In this document: piece after piece, positions 25,032-34,028 of the stretch
How the letters are laid out: each line of letters starts with the position of its first letter
Position numbering within the stretch: position 1 is the first letter of the stretch
DNA from: a virus
Reading direction: 5' to 3' (one strand)
IMG/VR virus record: IMGVR_UViG_3300024308_000016
Span: 1-64,000 of that record
Length of the DNA stretch: 64,000 nucleotides
Notes under the pieces: generated by a model
Seen by the model: only the letters and a program-made list of their open reading frames with translations
Databases searched by the model: none
Told to the model about the DNA's origin: nothing
Program-made: the position numbers and the translations under genes

Positions 25032-25808
25032 ATGAAAGCCTTCAAAGACCTGTCGTCCGCACCTGCGGATACCATCGATCAACTTATCGCATCCCGTGAG
25101 CTCGACCGGCACCCGGAGATGTTCAGAAAGATCATTGAAGAGCTCAAGCTCATCAAGATGCTGCGCAACGTACGCAATAGCGAACACCTGACAATGATCG
25201 ACACACTGGCTATCAACCGGGTGCTGAACTTCTTCGAAGCATCGTGCCTTGGCGGCTTCACCGTCAGTGAGCGGCGCATAGGGGTAGCTGCGGCTATCTT
25301 GACTAGCTGCGTACATGTAGGCGAAATCAAGCGCTCAGCGATCCATGCTCCCCAAAACACGGACACTCTGGTACCTGTGTATTTGAAACGCCTGCAGGAC
25401 TATTCCCAGCTGATCGACTACGGCGTGCCGGAAGCAGAAGTTCCGCAGATCGACAGGGTCACCCGTCTTTTGATGGCGAGAAACCCCAGCCGCTCGTCCA
25501 TGGGCTCCAATCGCATCGCGGTGTTCTTGGTGGACGCGTCGATGGCGTGGATCACCTCGGGCAACCAAGAGCTGATCGACTTCATGATCGGTGACAACTT
25601 CATCCGCTTCAAAGCGGCGGGCTCCCCGTCGTGCTCGACATCGGTGATCATGGCTTTGAAGGACGTGACACTGCCCGATAAGATCAACCGGGCACTGAAT
25701 ACACCCCATGCTACTGCAAGCCTGACCCAATGGGGTACGGCTCGTAGTTTCTCCCGCAATACCGCCCAAGCGGTCAAGTCGATCCGAGCAAAGATCGCAT
25801 ATCTCTAA
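25032..25808 (+). CDS. Hypothetical protein, 258 aa
   Basis: A mainly helical soluble protein with no recognised motif; serine-rich around residues 155-165 and 195-205. The start at 25032 lies just after the terminator-like hairpin. TAATAGAAAG at its end serves the next gene. Function unknown. Confidence 0.65.
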   Translation: MKAFKDLSSAPADTIDQLIASRELDRHPEMFRKIIEELKLIKMLRNVRNSEHLTMIDTLAINRVLNFFEASCLGGFTVSERRIGVAAAILTSCVHVGEIKRSAIHAPQNTDTLVPVYLKRLQDYSQLIDYGVPEAEVPQIDRVTRLLMARNPSRSSMGSNRIAVFLVDASMAWITSGNQELIDFMIGDNFIRFKAAGSPSCSTSVIMALKDVTLPDKINRALNTPHATASLTQWGTARSFSRNTAQAVKSIRAKIAYL

Positions 25809-25826
25809 TAGAAAGCACCTACCTGA

Positions 25827-26495
25827 ATGTCTGATACCCCTATCGTGTTTCCATTTGGCCTCACGCTGGCCCGCGCGCACCGGACTCCCGCAGAGTTTAC
25901 CACCGCTTTGGTGGAGAACCTGGAGAAGCTGATCATGAACCCAGATCCAGAAGCCGAGCCCTTCTCGATCAAGATCCGCGCGTATATGCATAAGAACGAA
26001 GCAGGCGACCAGATCGCCCGTGCAGTGATCCAACACATCGCTGACGAAAACGATCGCCAGGAGATTGATCCGACTAGCCAGCTGTCGATCGCCGAACTGG
26101 AGGCGTCGGTCCTGTACGATTTGCACGACCACGTCACCGACATGTACGTGGGAATGGGTATTGAATTCCTGGAATCCCGGGATGTGATCGCTGCCTTGAT
26201 GGACTATGTTGATCAAGATGGCTTCAACCTGGATGAAGTCAATCAGCGCATGGCTCTGGCTCCGGGACCTACCAAGGTCTCTATGGAGCGGCTGCTGGAG
26301 ATCAACTACTTTTTCGAGCCCGGCAAGCTGACGGTCGGTATGTCCATGGGCTTCGAATACGAGATCAACGACGCCCAAAGCCGTCGTGAAGAAGCTGCGG
26401 CCCTCGGCCTGAAGGTGGAGCTCCCCGACGCTCCCCGACGCCAAGCCTTCTTCTACGACGAGCGCACGTTCGAAACCCTCCCTATCTTCAATTGA
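25827..26495 (+). CDS. Hypothetical protein, 222 aa
   Basis: An acidic soluble protein with a helical first two thirds and a strand-helix end. TAATAGAAAG precedes the ATG. No domain recognised. It is followed by the next gene after 8 bases. Confidence 0.65.
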   Translation: MSDTPIVFPFGLTLARAHRTPAEFTTALVENLEKLIMNPDPEAEPFSIKIRAYMHKNEAGDQIARAVIQHIADENDRQEIDPTSQLSIAELEASVLYDLHDHVTDMYVGMGIEFLESRDVIAALMDYVDQDGFNLDEVNQRMALAPGPTKVSMERLLEINYFFEPGKLTVGMSMGFEYEINDAQSRREEAAALGLKVELPDAPRRQAFFYDERTFETLPIFN

Positions 26496-26503
26496 AAGTT
26501 GCT

Positions 26504-27187
26504 ATGTCCACACCTATCTACTACACCCAGCTGTTTGCCCACAACACCACCCTGCGCGAGAAGGTCCTGCGCGCAGTACTGGAGGACCAATGGGAAAACG
26601 GCAATCCCCTGGTCACGTTCCCCACAGACAAAGTCATCATCACCAAGGGCGTACGGCCGGCGGCTTACCTGAAGGGCCCGATCATCTCCATCGGCCTGAG
26701 CATGCAAGAATGCCCGACTGCGGTCTTCACGCAGGACGCCGATGGCTTCGAGTGCCTGACGTTCTCGGTGCGCTTTTCCGGTCAGATCGTGGTTTCGGAG
26801 ATCCGGCTCCTCGACATCACCGAGATCCGGGACCGCACCGCCACCGATGGCACCAACGCCACAGTGTTCTACTCGATGGAGCATCGGGGTATGATCCAGG
26901 CGCTCACTCATGAGCCCCTGGCATTCGTGGAGCACGATGGCGAGGCGCTGCAGGTAAACCTCAACACCAGTGAGCGCGTTCCGATGGCCCCTGCTGGCCT
27001 CAAGGTCGTCAAAAAGACTGAACCCGCCAATCCCGACTGTCCCGTGGTGATGATCGAGGAAGTTGATAACATCACTGTCACCGCCGGAGATCCCAAGCGG
27101 GTCATCGACTATGACGCGCTCCAAGCGGGCTTGGCCTCTGGCAAGGTGGTGGACCTGAACGCCTACAAAGCCGCACGCCGCGGCTGA
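26504..27187 (+). CDS. Hypothetical protein, 227 aa
   Basis: A mixed alpha/beta protein. The ATG at 26504 is chosen over a TTG four codons upstream, with TGAAAG before it. No catalytic motif is apparent. It is the last gene before a terminator. Confidence 0.65.
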   Translation: MSTPIYYTQLFAHNTTLREKVLRAVLEDQWENGNPLVTFPTDKVIITKGVRPAAYLKGPIISIGLSMQECPTAVFTQDADGFECLTFSVRFSGQIVVSEIRLLDITEIRDRTATDGTNATVFYSMEHRGMIQALTHEPLAFVEHDGEALQVNLNTSERVPMAPAGLKVVKKTEPANPDCPVVMIEEVDNITVTAGDPKRVIDYDALQAGLASGKVVDLNAYKAARRG

Positions 27188-27189
27188 TC

Positions 27190-27223
27190 GAAGGAGGCCC
27201 CCATCGCGGGGCCTTCTTTTTTT
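27190..27223 (+). terminator. Rho-independent terminator
   Basis: GGCCCC-catcg-CGGGGCC, extended by GAAG/CTTC pairs, runs straight into TTTTTTT. The next gene starts 25 bases later without a promoter element between. Confidence 0.85.
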
Positions 27224-27247
27224 GTCTCTCTATTAGAAAGGTATCGC

Positions 27248-27838
27248 ATGTTTGACATCATGGATCTGGAAGGCTACCAGATCGGCAGGGTCGAAGACAG
27301 TGAGTACGACTTTTACCGTGACTTGCTCAGCGACCTCAAGAACGTGGAGCTGCGCCTGATCTGCAACATCTCGCGCATCAAGCGCCTGCCCAGCAACGCC
27401 GACGATATCCGCGACCAGTTCGAGGAGATCGCGGAGAAGTTCAAGACGCTGCCGCCTGCGCAGGTCAACACGGTGTTGATGTTCAAGATCGACGGCATGA
27501 TCGTGCATACTGGCAACTGGGTCTTCAACCAGGGTTTGAGCGATCGACTGCAAAAACTGGTCTTCTCCATGACCAAGGCCGCTGGCAAGATCGACTACAT
27601 CGGAATTGACCCGGTGGAGATCCAAAAAGTGCAGGTGCGCTCTATCTGCATCAATCCGTTCCCGGATCTGCGGGGCAACTCCCCCACTTACGGCACCATC
27701 ATCAAAACACGTCCCCAAAAGGGGGCCAGTGTGGTACTGGGAGGCCGGGCCTGGGAAGATCGCCCTAACCTGGCGCAGTTCATCAGCGCCTATGTGGCCG
27801 ATGCCAGCAAATACGTAAAGGAAGACCCCGATGAGTAA
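27248..27838 (+). CDS. Hypothetical protein, 196 aa
   Basis: An alpha/beta protein with a helical N-terminal half. ATTAGAAAGG precedes the ATG. Its stop overlaps the next gene by 8 bases. It forms a tight three-gene run with the two that follow. Function unknown. Confidence 0.65.
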   Translation: MFDIMDLEGYQIGRVEDSEYDFYRDLLSDLKNVELRLICNISRIKRLPSNADDIRDQFEEIAEKFKTLPPAQVNTVLMFKIDGMIVHTGNWVFNQGLSDRLQKLVFSMTKAAGKIDYIGIDPVEIQKVQVRSICINPFPDLRGNSPTYGTIIKTRPQKGASVVLGGRAWEDRPNLAQFISAYVADASKYVKEDPDE

Positions 27839-28214
27839 GATCGACATCTCTCCGTTCATCGACTTGGATCTAACAGAAGACATGGTCAAGATCCTGCGCG
27901 CCACCGGTGATGTGACCCTGAACAACAACGGTCACAACCAGACGGTTTCCTGGATCAGCCTGCAGGGGCTGCGGTCCCTGTGCCTGGGCGTCAAGCCCAT
28001 TGGGGGTAAGGGGTTCGACCCCTACAACTTCAATGTGCGTATCTACCGGCCCGCGGACAACGGCGGCTACGCATGTCGGCTGATGTGCTACAACGCCCGC
28101 ACTCCCGTGGATCTGATACGCGGCGAACATTTCTTCAACCACGACATCGTGCTGAGGGTGGGCTGCTGCAACGTTGCAGGCCTGACGGCCTACACTTTCC
28201 CGATCAAGGAGTAA
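27831..28214 (+). CDS. Hypothetical protein, 127 aa
   Basis: A small strand-rich protein with an asparagine-rich centre and several cysteines. It overlaps the previous gene, so translation is probably coupled. The next gene starts 5 bases after the stop. A similar size and a strand-rich core suggest relation to the following protein, not proven. Confidence 0.6.
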   Translation: MSKIDISPFIDLDLTEDMVKILRATGDVTLNNNGHNQTVSWISLQGLRSLCLGVKPIGGKGFDPYNFNVRIYRPADNGGYACRLMCYNARTPVDLIRGEHFFNHDIVLRVGCCNVAGLTAYTFPIKE

Positions 28215-28219
28215 GCCGG

Positions 28220-28621
28220 ATGCTCAAGTTAATTCAAGAGCGGATCAACCACAAGGCGTTCATGCAGTCCAAGCTCACCAAGCGCATGTTCCGAAAACTG
28301 CAGAACATGGGTAAGGTGGGCGTTAACGAGATGCGCGCTGTCGATATGGACAAGTATCGCTACTCCACCGTCTGGTTTTGCACTCAGGGATTGGCGTCGT
28401 TCCAAGTCTCCATCGCCGACACTATGGAGACCCAAAAGACGGTGATCTCCACCACCATCACCGTCTACTGCAAGGACCGCATCGCCCGGATGATCCACAT
28501 GGGCCGCACCTACAACGGTGACGTGATCCGGGACTTCGGCTTCATCAACGTCGTCGCAGTCCGTGTGGCAACCGTCGGTGATGTGGGCATCGCCACCAGC
28601 GCCAAGCCTGCCGCTGTATAG
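28220..28621 (+). CDS. Hypothetical protein, 133 aa
   Basis: A basic helical N-terminus (KLTKRMFRKLQNMGK) is followed by a strand-rich part (TVISTTITVYCKDRI). The start at 28220 sits 5 bases after the previous stop, preceded by AAGGAG. No motif recognised. It is last before a terminator. Confidence 0.6.
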   Translation: MLKLIQERINHKAFMQSKLTKRMFRKLQNMGKVGVNEMRAVDMDKYRYSTVWFCTQGLASFQVSIADTMETQKTVISTTITVYCKDRIARMIHMGRTYNGDVIRDFGFINVVAVRVATVGDVGIATSAKPAAV

Positions 28622-28626
28622 CATAC

Positions 28627-28680
28627 CTCCCCTCCCAGGCGCCTTGCGGCGTCTGGGGGAGGACGGTGACTTTGTTTTTT
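28627..28680 (+). terminator. Rho-independent terminator
   Basis: CTCCCAGGCGCC-ttgc-GGCGTCTGGGGGAG with one mismatch and a T run interrupted by a G. It ends the unit before the DNA polymerase gene. Confidence 0.85.
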
Positions 28681-28726
28681 GGTCTAAGTTGTCTATCCAG
28701 TAGTTAGGAACGAAAGGATAGACTCC

Positions 28727-30856
28727 ATGAGCAGTGAGTTTCTCTGGGAGCCGGAAGAATACCAACAGCGTATCGATCCGGTCAACCAGTACATCGAGCA
28801 AACGAGCAAATTCTTGAGTGTCATGCGCGGAGGCTCACAAGAAGAGCATGTGGCCTACATCAAACAAAAGCTCCGCACTCGCCAAGCGCACTTCGTCGAT
28901 CCCGAGATGACGTACTATGAGCGCAACGATGACTTCGTCAGAGAGCTCAAGAAAGGCACACTGGGCGGATACTTGGCATCGGCCATCGCCAACAAAGAGG
29001 TGATCGTACCCACACTCACCACGTATATCTCTCCGTATATCCAGCAGTCGCTGGTCAGCGAGTTCATGCGTGAGAACGCGGCAGCTCGGGGGATATTGAA
29101 GAAAGCAGCGCAGTCGGCACAGGCGCAAGGCAAGAAGGACTTGGCATACAACCTGAACATGGACCAGGATAACGCCAAGCGTAACAACAACTCCATGAGC
29201 GGCTCCATGGCAGCCGCTGGCTCGGTGTTCGAGAACCCAACAGGGCACAACACTCTCACATCGATGACTCGATCCATGAGCTCGATCTCCAATGCTCTCA
29301 ATGAGCGCATGATCGGGGGCAACCGCCACTACCTGGACGCCGACACCGCCATCAACAACCTGACAGCGATCATCACTACGATGGATCTGGGTGCTGTTAA
29401 GAGCGCCATACATAAGTATGGCCTAGTGATCCCCACACCTGAGCAAGTGGTCGAGTGCGTCAAACGCTCCACTGACCAATACTGGCGTGACCAGCGCAAG
29501 CTCGAAGACATCCGTCAGTTTGCGGAGTTGATGAGTCCCTGGGAACGGGCGGCCGTCGTCTATACGCAAGACTTGTACCATGTACGGGAGCTCAATCCCG
29601 AGTTCATGCGCCAGTTCATCGACGACTTCTCCATCTCGGATCTGTCCAGACCTATCGACGATCCGCTGGCATATGTGCTCAACACCTCCAAGGTCGAGCC
29701 ACTGGTGTACAACTATGCCCCACAAGTCCATGCTTTGAAACTCAAAGGCTCCGATAAAGACCCCACCAAGTGGAGCCCGGAGAACATCAGCCATGTAGCG
29801 TACTCATGCAGGGCTGTGATCGAAGCTGTGCAAAAGTACAAAGAGTTCATCCGCGCATTCCTGGTGGTGCATACGCTGCCTCCGTCGACTGCGTATATCG
29901 ACTCCATGGCCCGCAAGTCTGTGGTGCTGTCAGATACTGACTCTACCATGTTCTCGGTCGACGAGTGGGTGATTTGGTACTTTGGCAAGCTCACATTCGA
30001 AGAACGCGCTTTCGGGGTCGCAGGCGCTGTGATGTTCGTGGCTACACAGCTCATCGCTCACGCCATGGCTATCCTGTCAGCCAACATGAACGTGCACCGC
30101 GACAAGCTGTTTGTGCTGTCGATGAAGCCGGAGTTCATGTTCCCAGTATTTGCCCAGACCCCGGTGGCTAAGCACTATTTCTGTTCGGTCTTCATCAAGG
30201 AAGGTCACGTCTACGGGGAAAACGAGTATGAAATCAAGGGCGTCCACTTGAAGAGTTCCGCATCTCCGGCCTCTATCGTGCTACCTGCGCAAGACAACAT
30301 GATCCGTATCTTAGATACCATTCAAGAGGGCAAGCTGATCAGTCTGTATGACCAGGTCTCGGAAGTGGCCAACTTGGAACGCAAGATTCAGCACTCGCTG
30401 ATTTCCGGAGAGCCGGAGTACTACAAGTCGTTGTTCATCAAAGCCGCCTCTTCCTATACTCAAGACGCCACCAAGAGCAATTATCGGTTCTATGACCTGT
30501 GGATGGAAGTGTTTGCACCCAGCTACCACAAAGTGGAGCCTCCTCCGTATACCGTGATCAAGATCCCTCTGACCACTCGCACCCGGGCAAAGACTGCCGC
30601 ATGGATCGCAGGTATGGAGAACCGCCAACTCGCTGACCGCCTGACTCGGTGGCTCGCGGCAGGCGGACGCGACAAGCTGCCCACGATGTACATCTCCAGT
30701 AGCTACGTGGAGAGCTACGGGATGCCCAAGGAGATCGAGCAGGTGATCGACACCCGCAAGATCATCTTGGACTTGACCGTGATCAACCGGATGACCCTGG
30801 AAACTCTGGGATATCGTCCAAAGTTGACCACTCTTATTTCTGAAATGGACTATTGA
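28727..30856 (+). CDS. DNA polymerase family B-like, C-terminal (palm/thumb) part
   Basis: The protein is assigned from two elements. VVLSDTDSTMFS at residues 399-410 matches palm motif C (DTDS, here D403 and D405). LSMKPEFMFPVFAQTPVAKHYF, then a GENEYEIKGVHLKSS stretch with EIKG at about residue 502, matches the KKRYAG...EIKG region after motif C in family B polymerases. I see no exonuclease motifs and no clear motif A (DxxSLYPS) or motif B in the 709 residues. In phiKZ-type phages the replicative polymerase is very diverged and can be split into separate polypeptides, so the missing parts may lie outside this window. The gene stands alone between a terminator and a structured non-coding stretch; no promoter element precedes it. 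Alternatively it is an accessory protein with a degenerate palm. Confidence 0.6.
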   Translation: MSSEFLWEPEEYQQRIDPVNQYIEQTSKFLSVMRGGSQEEHVAYIKQKLRTRQAHFVDPEMTYYERNDDFVRELKKGTLGGYLASAIANKEVIVPTLTTYISPYIQQSLVSEFMRENAAARGILKKAAQSAQAQGKKDLAYNLNMDQDNAKRNNNSMSGSMAAAGSVFENPTGHNTLTSMTRSMSSISNALNERMIGGNRHYLDADTAINNLTAIITTMDLGAVKSAIHKYGLVIPTPEQVVECVKRSTDQYWRDQRKLEDIRQFAELMSPWERAAVVYTQDLYHVRELNPEFMRQFIDDFSISDLSRPIDDPLAYVLNTSKVEPLVYNYAPQVHALKLKGSDKDPTKWSPENISHVAYSCRAVIEAVQKYKEFIRAFLVVHTLPPSTAYIDSMARKSVVLSDTDSTMFSVDEWVIWYFGKLTFEERAFGVAGAVMFVATQLIAHAMAILSANMNVHRDKLFVLSMKPEFMFPVFAQTPVAKHYFCSVFIKEGHVYGENEYEIKGVHLKSSASPASIVLPAQDNMIRILDTIQEGKLISLYDQVSEVANLERKIQHSLISGEPEYYKSLFIKAASSYTQDATKSNYRFYDLWMEVFAPSYHKVEPPPYTVIKIPLTTRTRAKTAAWIAGMENRQLADRLTRWLAAGGRDKLPTMYISSSYVESYGMPKEIEQVIDTRKIILDLTVINRMTLETLGYRPKLTTLISEMDY

Positions 30857-30868
30857 AGGAGACTTCTC

Positions 30869-30952
30869 ATGAAAGATGTGCGCCCCATGGCCACGGACCT
30901 GAACCCCATCCGCCTGATCGGCGGCGGCTCCAGTGACATGGTGATGATGTAA
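30869..30952 (+). CDS. Micro-protein, 27 aa
   Basis: GAAGGAG precedes an ATG that opens a 27-codon frame with a glycine/serine stretch (LIGGGSSDMVMM) at its end. The ribosome site is strong by the standards of this window, so translation is likely. It lies 12 bases after the polymerase gene. The product may be a leader peptide or a small functional protein. Confidence 0.45.
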   Translation: MKDVRPMATDLNPIRLIGGGSSDMVMM

Positions 30953-31300
30953 CTGGAGCCCTCCTGGTAGAGAAACGACAAGTTATCTCTATCAAATGCC
31001 TGGTAGCCACCAGGGAGCCGCCTCGCCTCGCCTCATACGTCCGCACGCGGGCCATGAGAGCAGCGGGCCGGTTGACGGTATGGCGGCGGCGGGTGTATCA
31101 CATCGCGCCGCCGCCAGCTGTCTTACACCCTAGACCATTCTTCGATCAACAACCTATGGAGATTCCATCATGTACGCGGGCGCCTAAGGTCTGAAGACCT
31201 AATCATAAATCTGACTGCATCCCGTTTTGACGGGACTAAACTGTTCACTGCGAACATACACCCCTCCCCGGCTTAGCGCCTGGGGAGGGGTATCTATGGT
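30953..31300 (+). ncRNA. Structured non-coding stretch, candidate RNA
   Basis: No gene-sized frame fits here. Several strong inverted repeats follow each other: CCTGGT-agcc-ACCAGG (30999-31014), an 11 bp stem TGGCGGCGGCG with CGCCGCCGCCA (31081-31115), AGGTCT/AGACCT (31188-31201), CCCGT/ACGGG (31222-31235), and a final CCCCTCCCC-type stem. A five-codon frame with a GGAG (31170-31187, MYAGA) sits in the middle. The density of hairpins suggests a transcribed, folded RNA or a regulatory leader. It does not match a tRNA. Confidence 0.4.
31261..31291. terminator. Bidirectional terminator
   Basis: ACCCCTCCCC pairs with GGGGAGGGGT around GGCTTAGCGCCT. It separates the rightward polymerase unit from the end of the leftward gene at 31316, so it probably serves both directions. 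Confidence 0.65.
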
Positions 31301-31315
31301 GTGGTAAGTCTGACT

Positions 31316-32131
31316 TTACAGCCCGATAGGGACCTGCATCTTCAGGAAGCGGTAATATCTACTGCGTTGGTTCATAAATGCGACCTTCGCCCATGTCTCC
31401 CGCAGGAAGGTGCGATAGTTCGTCTCCGAGTCCGCATAGCCGTCTACGATCTCCTTGAAGATGCCCAGAGCCGAGCCACCCTCGATCTCAGCGCGCCCCA
31501 TGTTGATCACCAGACGGTTGTAGATGTAGCTCTTGATGGCGTGCTCGCACAAAGTGCTGAAGTACTCGTAGCTGCGAGGATCGATGGCGTTCATGAAGTT
31601 CTCATCGGTCACGTAGCAGCTGAGCCAGTACGAGGTGTTGAACCGCTGCGCATCCTCGATCATGACTATGTTCGTGCCGATCAGTTCGACCTTCGCAGTC
31701 GCGACGTTGGGGACAGCGGAGGACGCTTCCACAGCTTGCTGAGCTGCAGTCATCGTGTCTTGGGAGAACAAAGGCCCCACACCACCGTAGGCATAGCCAA
31801 ACGAACCAATGCCGCCAGCGTAGGGAGTGTACGACACACCCAGCACTGTCAGTATGGTTTTGTTTTGCAGCAGACTCGACGGGATCTCGTAGACGCAGCG
31901 ATAGTCCTCTACGTAGATCGGAGTCAGGGTGTTCAAGCGCACTTGCATGTGTTCGCCCATGGCGATCTGAGCGTCGATCACCACGCGCTTTTTGATCACC
32001 TTCGTCAGGATCTGGTTCTCCAAGCTGTCGGCTCGTACCCGATAGCCGTTGTCCAGCATGAACGCCTTTTGCAAGACGTCGCGCGGGATAACGAACATGG
32101 CGTCCTGGATCGCCTTAACAAGAATGTTCAT
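31316..32131 (-). CDS. Hypothetical protein, 271 aa, possibly structural
   Basis: One of only four genes on this strand with a complete frame. AAGGAG precedes the ATG. The protein starts MNILVKAIQDAMFVIP, has a central glycine/tyrosine-rich loop (YTPYAGGIGSFGYAYGG) and a helical C-terminus. The glycine-rich loop and orientation opposite to the surrounding early-type genes suggest a late, virion-related gene; that is inference. No domain recognised. Confidence 0.65.
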   Translation of the reverse strand: MNILVKAIQDAMFVIPRDVLQKAFMLDNGYRVRADSLENQILTKVIKKRVVIDAQIAMGEHMQVRLNTLTPIYVEDYRCVYEIPSSLLQNKTILTVLGVSYTPYAGGIGSFGYAYGGVGPLFSQDTMTAAQQAVEASSAVPNVATAKVELIGTNIVMIEDAQRFNTSYWLSCYVTDENFMNAIDPRSYEYFSTLCEHAIKSYIYNRLVINMGRAEIEGGSALGIFKEIVDGYADSETNYRTFLRETWAKVAFMNQRSRYYRFLKMQVPIGL

Positions 32132-32154
32132 AATCTTTCACTCCTTATACTAAC

Positions 32155-32709
32155 ATGAATCTCGAAAACCTCAAGAAAGCTATCCAAGCAGAATATGGTC
32201 ACCACAATTTGGTGTACAGCAAACAAGGTGTGCTCGATGTGCTTGCCAAAAAGCGGGTACTCGATGAAAAGCTCGAAGGCGGCTTTTCCAACGATTTCAT
32301 AGGATCACAGCTGGGCCGGATGATGGACATCGACGCGATGTGGAGGAAGGCCACGAGCTCTCCTATGGCGATCTCAGGCTCGTTCAGTCAGCCCAGCTCC
32401 TCCAAGCCCGTCGTCAAGTGGGGCTCGGTCACTGAAGGTCTGGGCCAAAGCCCGGCGTTGCAGTTCATCATGAGGAACGCCGCTCGACCCAAACTGCAGA
32501 TGTCGGTGCCTGTGAAGATGATGATGGCCTACTACTGCAAAGAGCTGCAGGGCTTGAACTATGGTTGCTTCACTGTGTCGGACAACCTGCACACTGCGCT
32601 TCGGGATATGAGCGAGTCGGGCCAGGAGTTCAACGATGTCCATGGCGTCAGTCCTATCACTATCTATGTTTGCGCTTGGACTGACCTGGTCCCGTCTATA
32701 GCACACTGA
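32155..32709 (+). CDS. Hypothetical protein, 184 aa
   Basis: The start lies only 23 bases from that of the leftward gene at 32131, and the gene converges on the leftward gene ending at 32746. The protein is soluble, with serine-rich and methionine-rich patches. No ribosome site is clear. Function unknown. Confidence 0.6.
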   Translation: MNLENLKKAIQAEYGHHNLVYSKQGVLDVLAKKRVLDEKLEGGFSNDFIGSQLGRMMDIDAMWRKATSSPMAISGSFSQPSSSKPVVKWGSVTEGLGQSPALQFIMRNAARPKLQMSVPVKMMMAYYCKELQGLNYGCFTVSDNLHTALRDMSESGQEFNDVHGVSPITIYVCAWTDLVPSIAH

Positions 32710-32710
32710 T

Positions 32711-32745
32711 CCACCTAGGCGGCCCTTGCGGGCTGCCTAGGCGGG
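32711..32745. terminator. Bidirectional terminator between convergent genes
   Basis: CCACCTAGGC pairs with GCCTAGGCGG, with an inner GCCC-ttgc-GGGC stem. The hairpin fills the whole 36-base gap between two convergent stops. There is no T run on either strand. Confidence 0.65.
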
Positions 32746-33828
32746 TCACAGTCGCTGTATGCGATCGATGGAGTTTTGGACGTAGGAGGCGATGTCCTCG
32801 CCCATCACGTCGTAGGGGATGCGGGAGATAGTCAGCTCCCGTGTCCGCTTCTTGATCTCGTTGATATAGCCGCGGTTGGTGTTGATCCCATTCTTGCCCC
32901 CGATGTCGATGAGGAACATGATGGTCTTCAACCTGGCTACCAACACCGCCCACTGCACCTGGGTCGTGGGGACCATGTCGGGCATCACGAGAGCGGACAA
33001 GCCACTGGCTGCAAAAAACGAGGGCAAGTGTTGCAGCATATGCGCATATTGCATCTTGGCGCCATCGATACGCTCCAGGGCGTACTTGGCCACCTTCTCG
33101 AACTCCAGCGCATAGCTGGACAGGTAGATAGACGTGGCTACCCTCTTTTTTTGTTCGAAATCACCATAGTACAGCGCCTGAGTGGCCGAGACTGCAGTGA
33201 TGTCGGCTTGGCTCTTGAGCATCGAGGGCAGCGCATACATCCCGATAAAGTTCTCCTCCCCGATCACCATGGCGTTGATGTTCTCCGCCATGACCTTTTT
33301 GCGATGCTCCAGAAATCCACGGTACATCAGCACGAGTCTGGGGATGTCAACTACCACAGATGCGAAGTCTGTGAAGTCCCCATCTTGGGAAGGCACACTC
33401 ATATCCATGTATGGCCGGTCAATCCACAAGGCCCGTACAGGTTCGAGCTGCCTCCAGTGCTCCAGTCCCCAGTACACGGAGACATACTCGGGCACTGTGA
33501 GGATCATGGACGACTGACTGTTGTAGATGCGGTGCTTTTTGAAGGTGCCTCGATTGACTTCGGAGGTAAAGCCCAGGTTACGGGAAACATAAGGAGCCCT
33601 TACCCAGGAGTTATCGTAGACATCGAAATCATCGATGCGAGCGTTGGCCCCGATGAGTTTGAGCAGCTGAGCCAGCGGATGATCGGCAAACACGGCTCGA
33701 GCAGCCGATGCATAGTACTCTTGCTGGCGGGCGATGTTCTCCTGCACTCGGGTGCGCAGCCACGGCAGCTGGGGATGTTGTGAAATTTGACCGCGGCTTT
33801 GGTATGTGTTGGAGAATAGTGCAAGCAT
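32746..33828 (-). CDS. Hypothetical protein, 360 aa, possibly structural
   Basis: A mixed protein with many aromatic residues, helical towards the C-terminus, without membrane spans. No ribosome site is clear at the ATG. Like the other leftward gene at 31316, its strand sets it apart from neighbouring early-type genes, which suggests a late virion or assembly role (inference). No domain recognised. A 286-base gene-free stretch (33829-34114) follows on the right and holds a GCAGCC-ttcg-GGCTGC hairpin and promoter copy 6. Confidence 0.65.
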   Translation of the reverse strand: MLALFSNTYQSRGQISQHPQLPWLRTRVQENIARQQEYYASAARAVFADHPLAQLLKLIGANARIDDFDVYDNSWVRAPYVSRNLGFTSEVNRGTFKKHRIYNSQSSMILTVPEYVSVYWGLEHWRQLEPVRALWIDRPYMDMSVPSQDGDFTDFASVVVDIPRLVLMYRGFLEHRKKVMAENINAMVIGEENFIGMYALPSMLKSQADITAVSATQALYYGDFEQKKRVATSIYLSSYALEFEKVAKYALERIDGAKMQYAHMLQHLPSFFAASGLSALVMPDMVPTTQVQWAVLVARLKTIMFLIDIGGKNGINTNRGYINEIKKRTRELTISRIPYDVMGEDIASYVQNSIDRIQRL

Positions 33829-34003
33829 GTCGGTTTAAGGGGGAGATTGAGGGAAAGCCATACTATCGAAGGATGAGCCTTTCCCTCGTACAAAAGCAGT
33901 GCAGATGTTTTTGTATATAAGGTGGTGAAACACCAACGCAGCCTTCGGGCTGCATAGGGACCATGTTTCGCTAGTGCGAGAAAGCCCCCTTTGTAAACTA
34001 ATG

Positions 34004-34028
34004 TGGCCACTTAAACTCTACTTGAGGA
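34004..34028 (+). promoter_or_regulatory. Promoter-like element, copy 6 (shell gene)
   Basis: CACTTAAACTCTACTTGAGG lies 87 bases ahead of the nuclear shell gene, the longest leader of the set. The leader is A-rich and could carry further translation signals. Confidence 0.75.

Noticed and set aside
31180-31260. Small hairpins considered as a tRNA
   Set aside because: No D-arm, anticodon arm or GGTTCGA-type T-arm can be placed at the right spacing, and there is no acceptor stem.
31301-32158. Plus-strand frame opposite the leftward gene at 31316
   Set aside because: His- and Val-rich antisense composition; the minus-strand gene has AAGGAG and normal protein composition.
32776-33783. 335-codon plus-strand frame opposite the leftward gene at 32746
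   Set aside because: Antisense shadow composition, no start signal.
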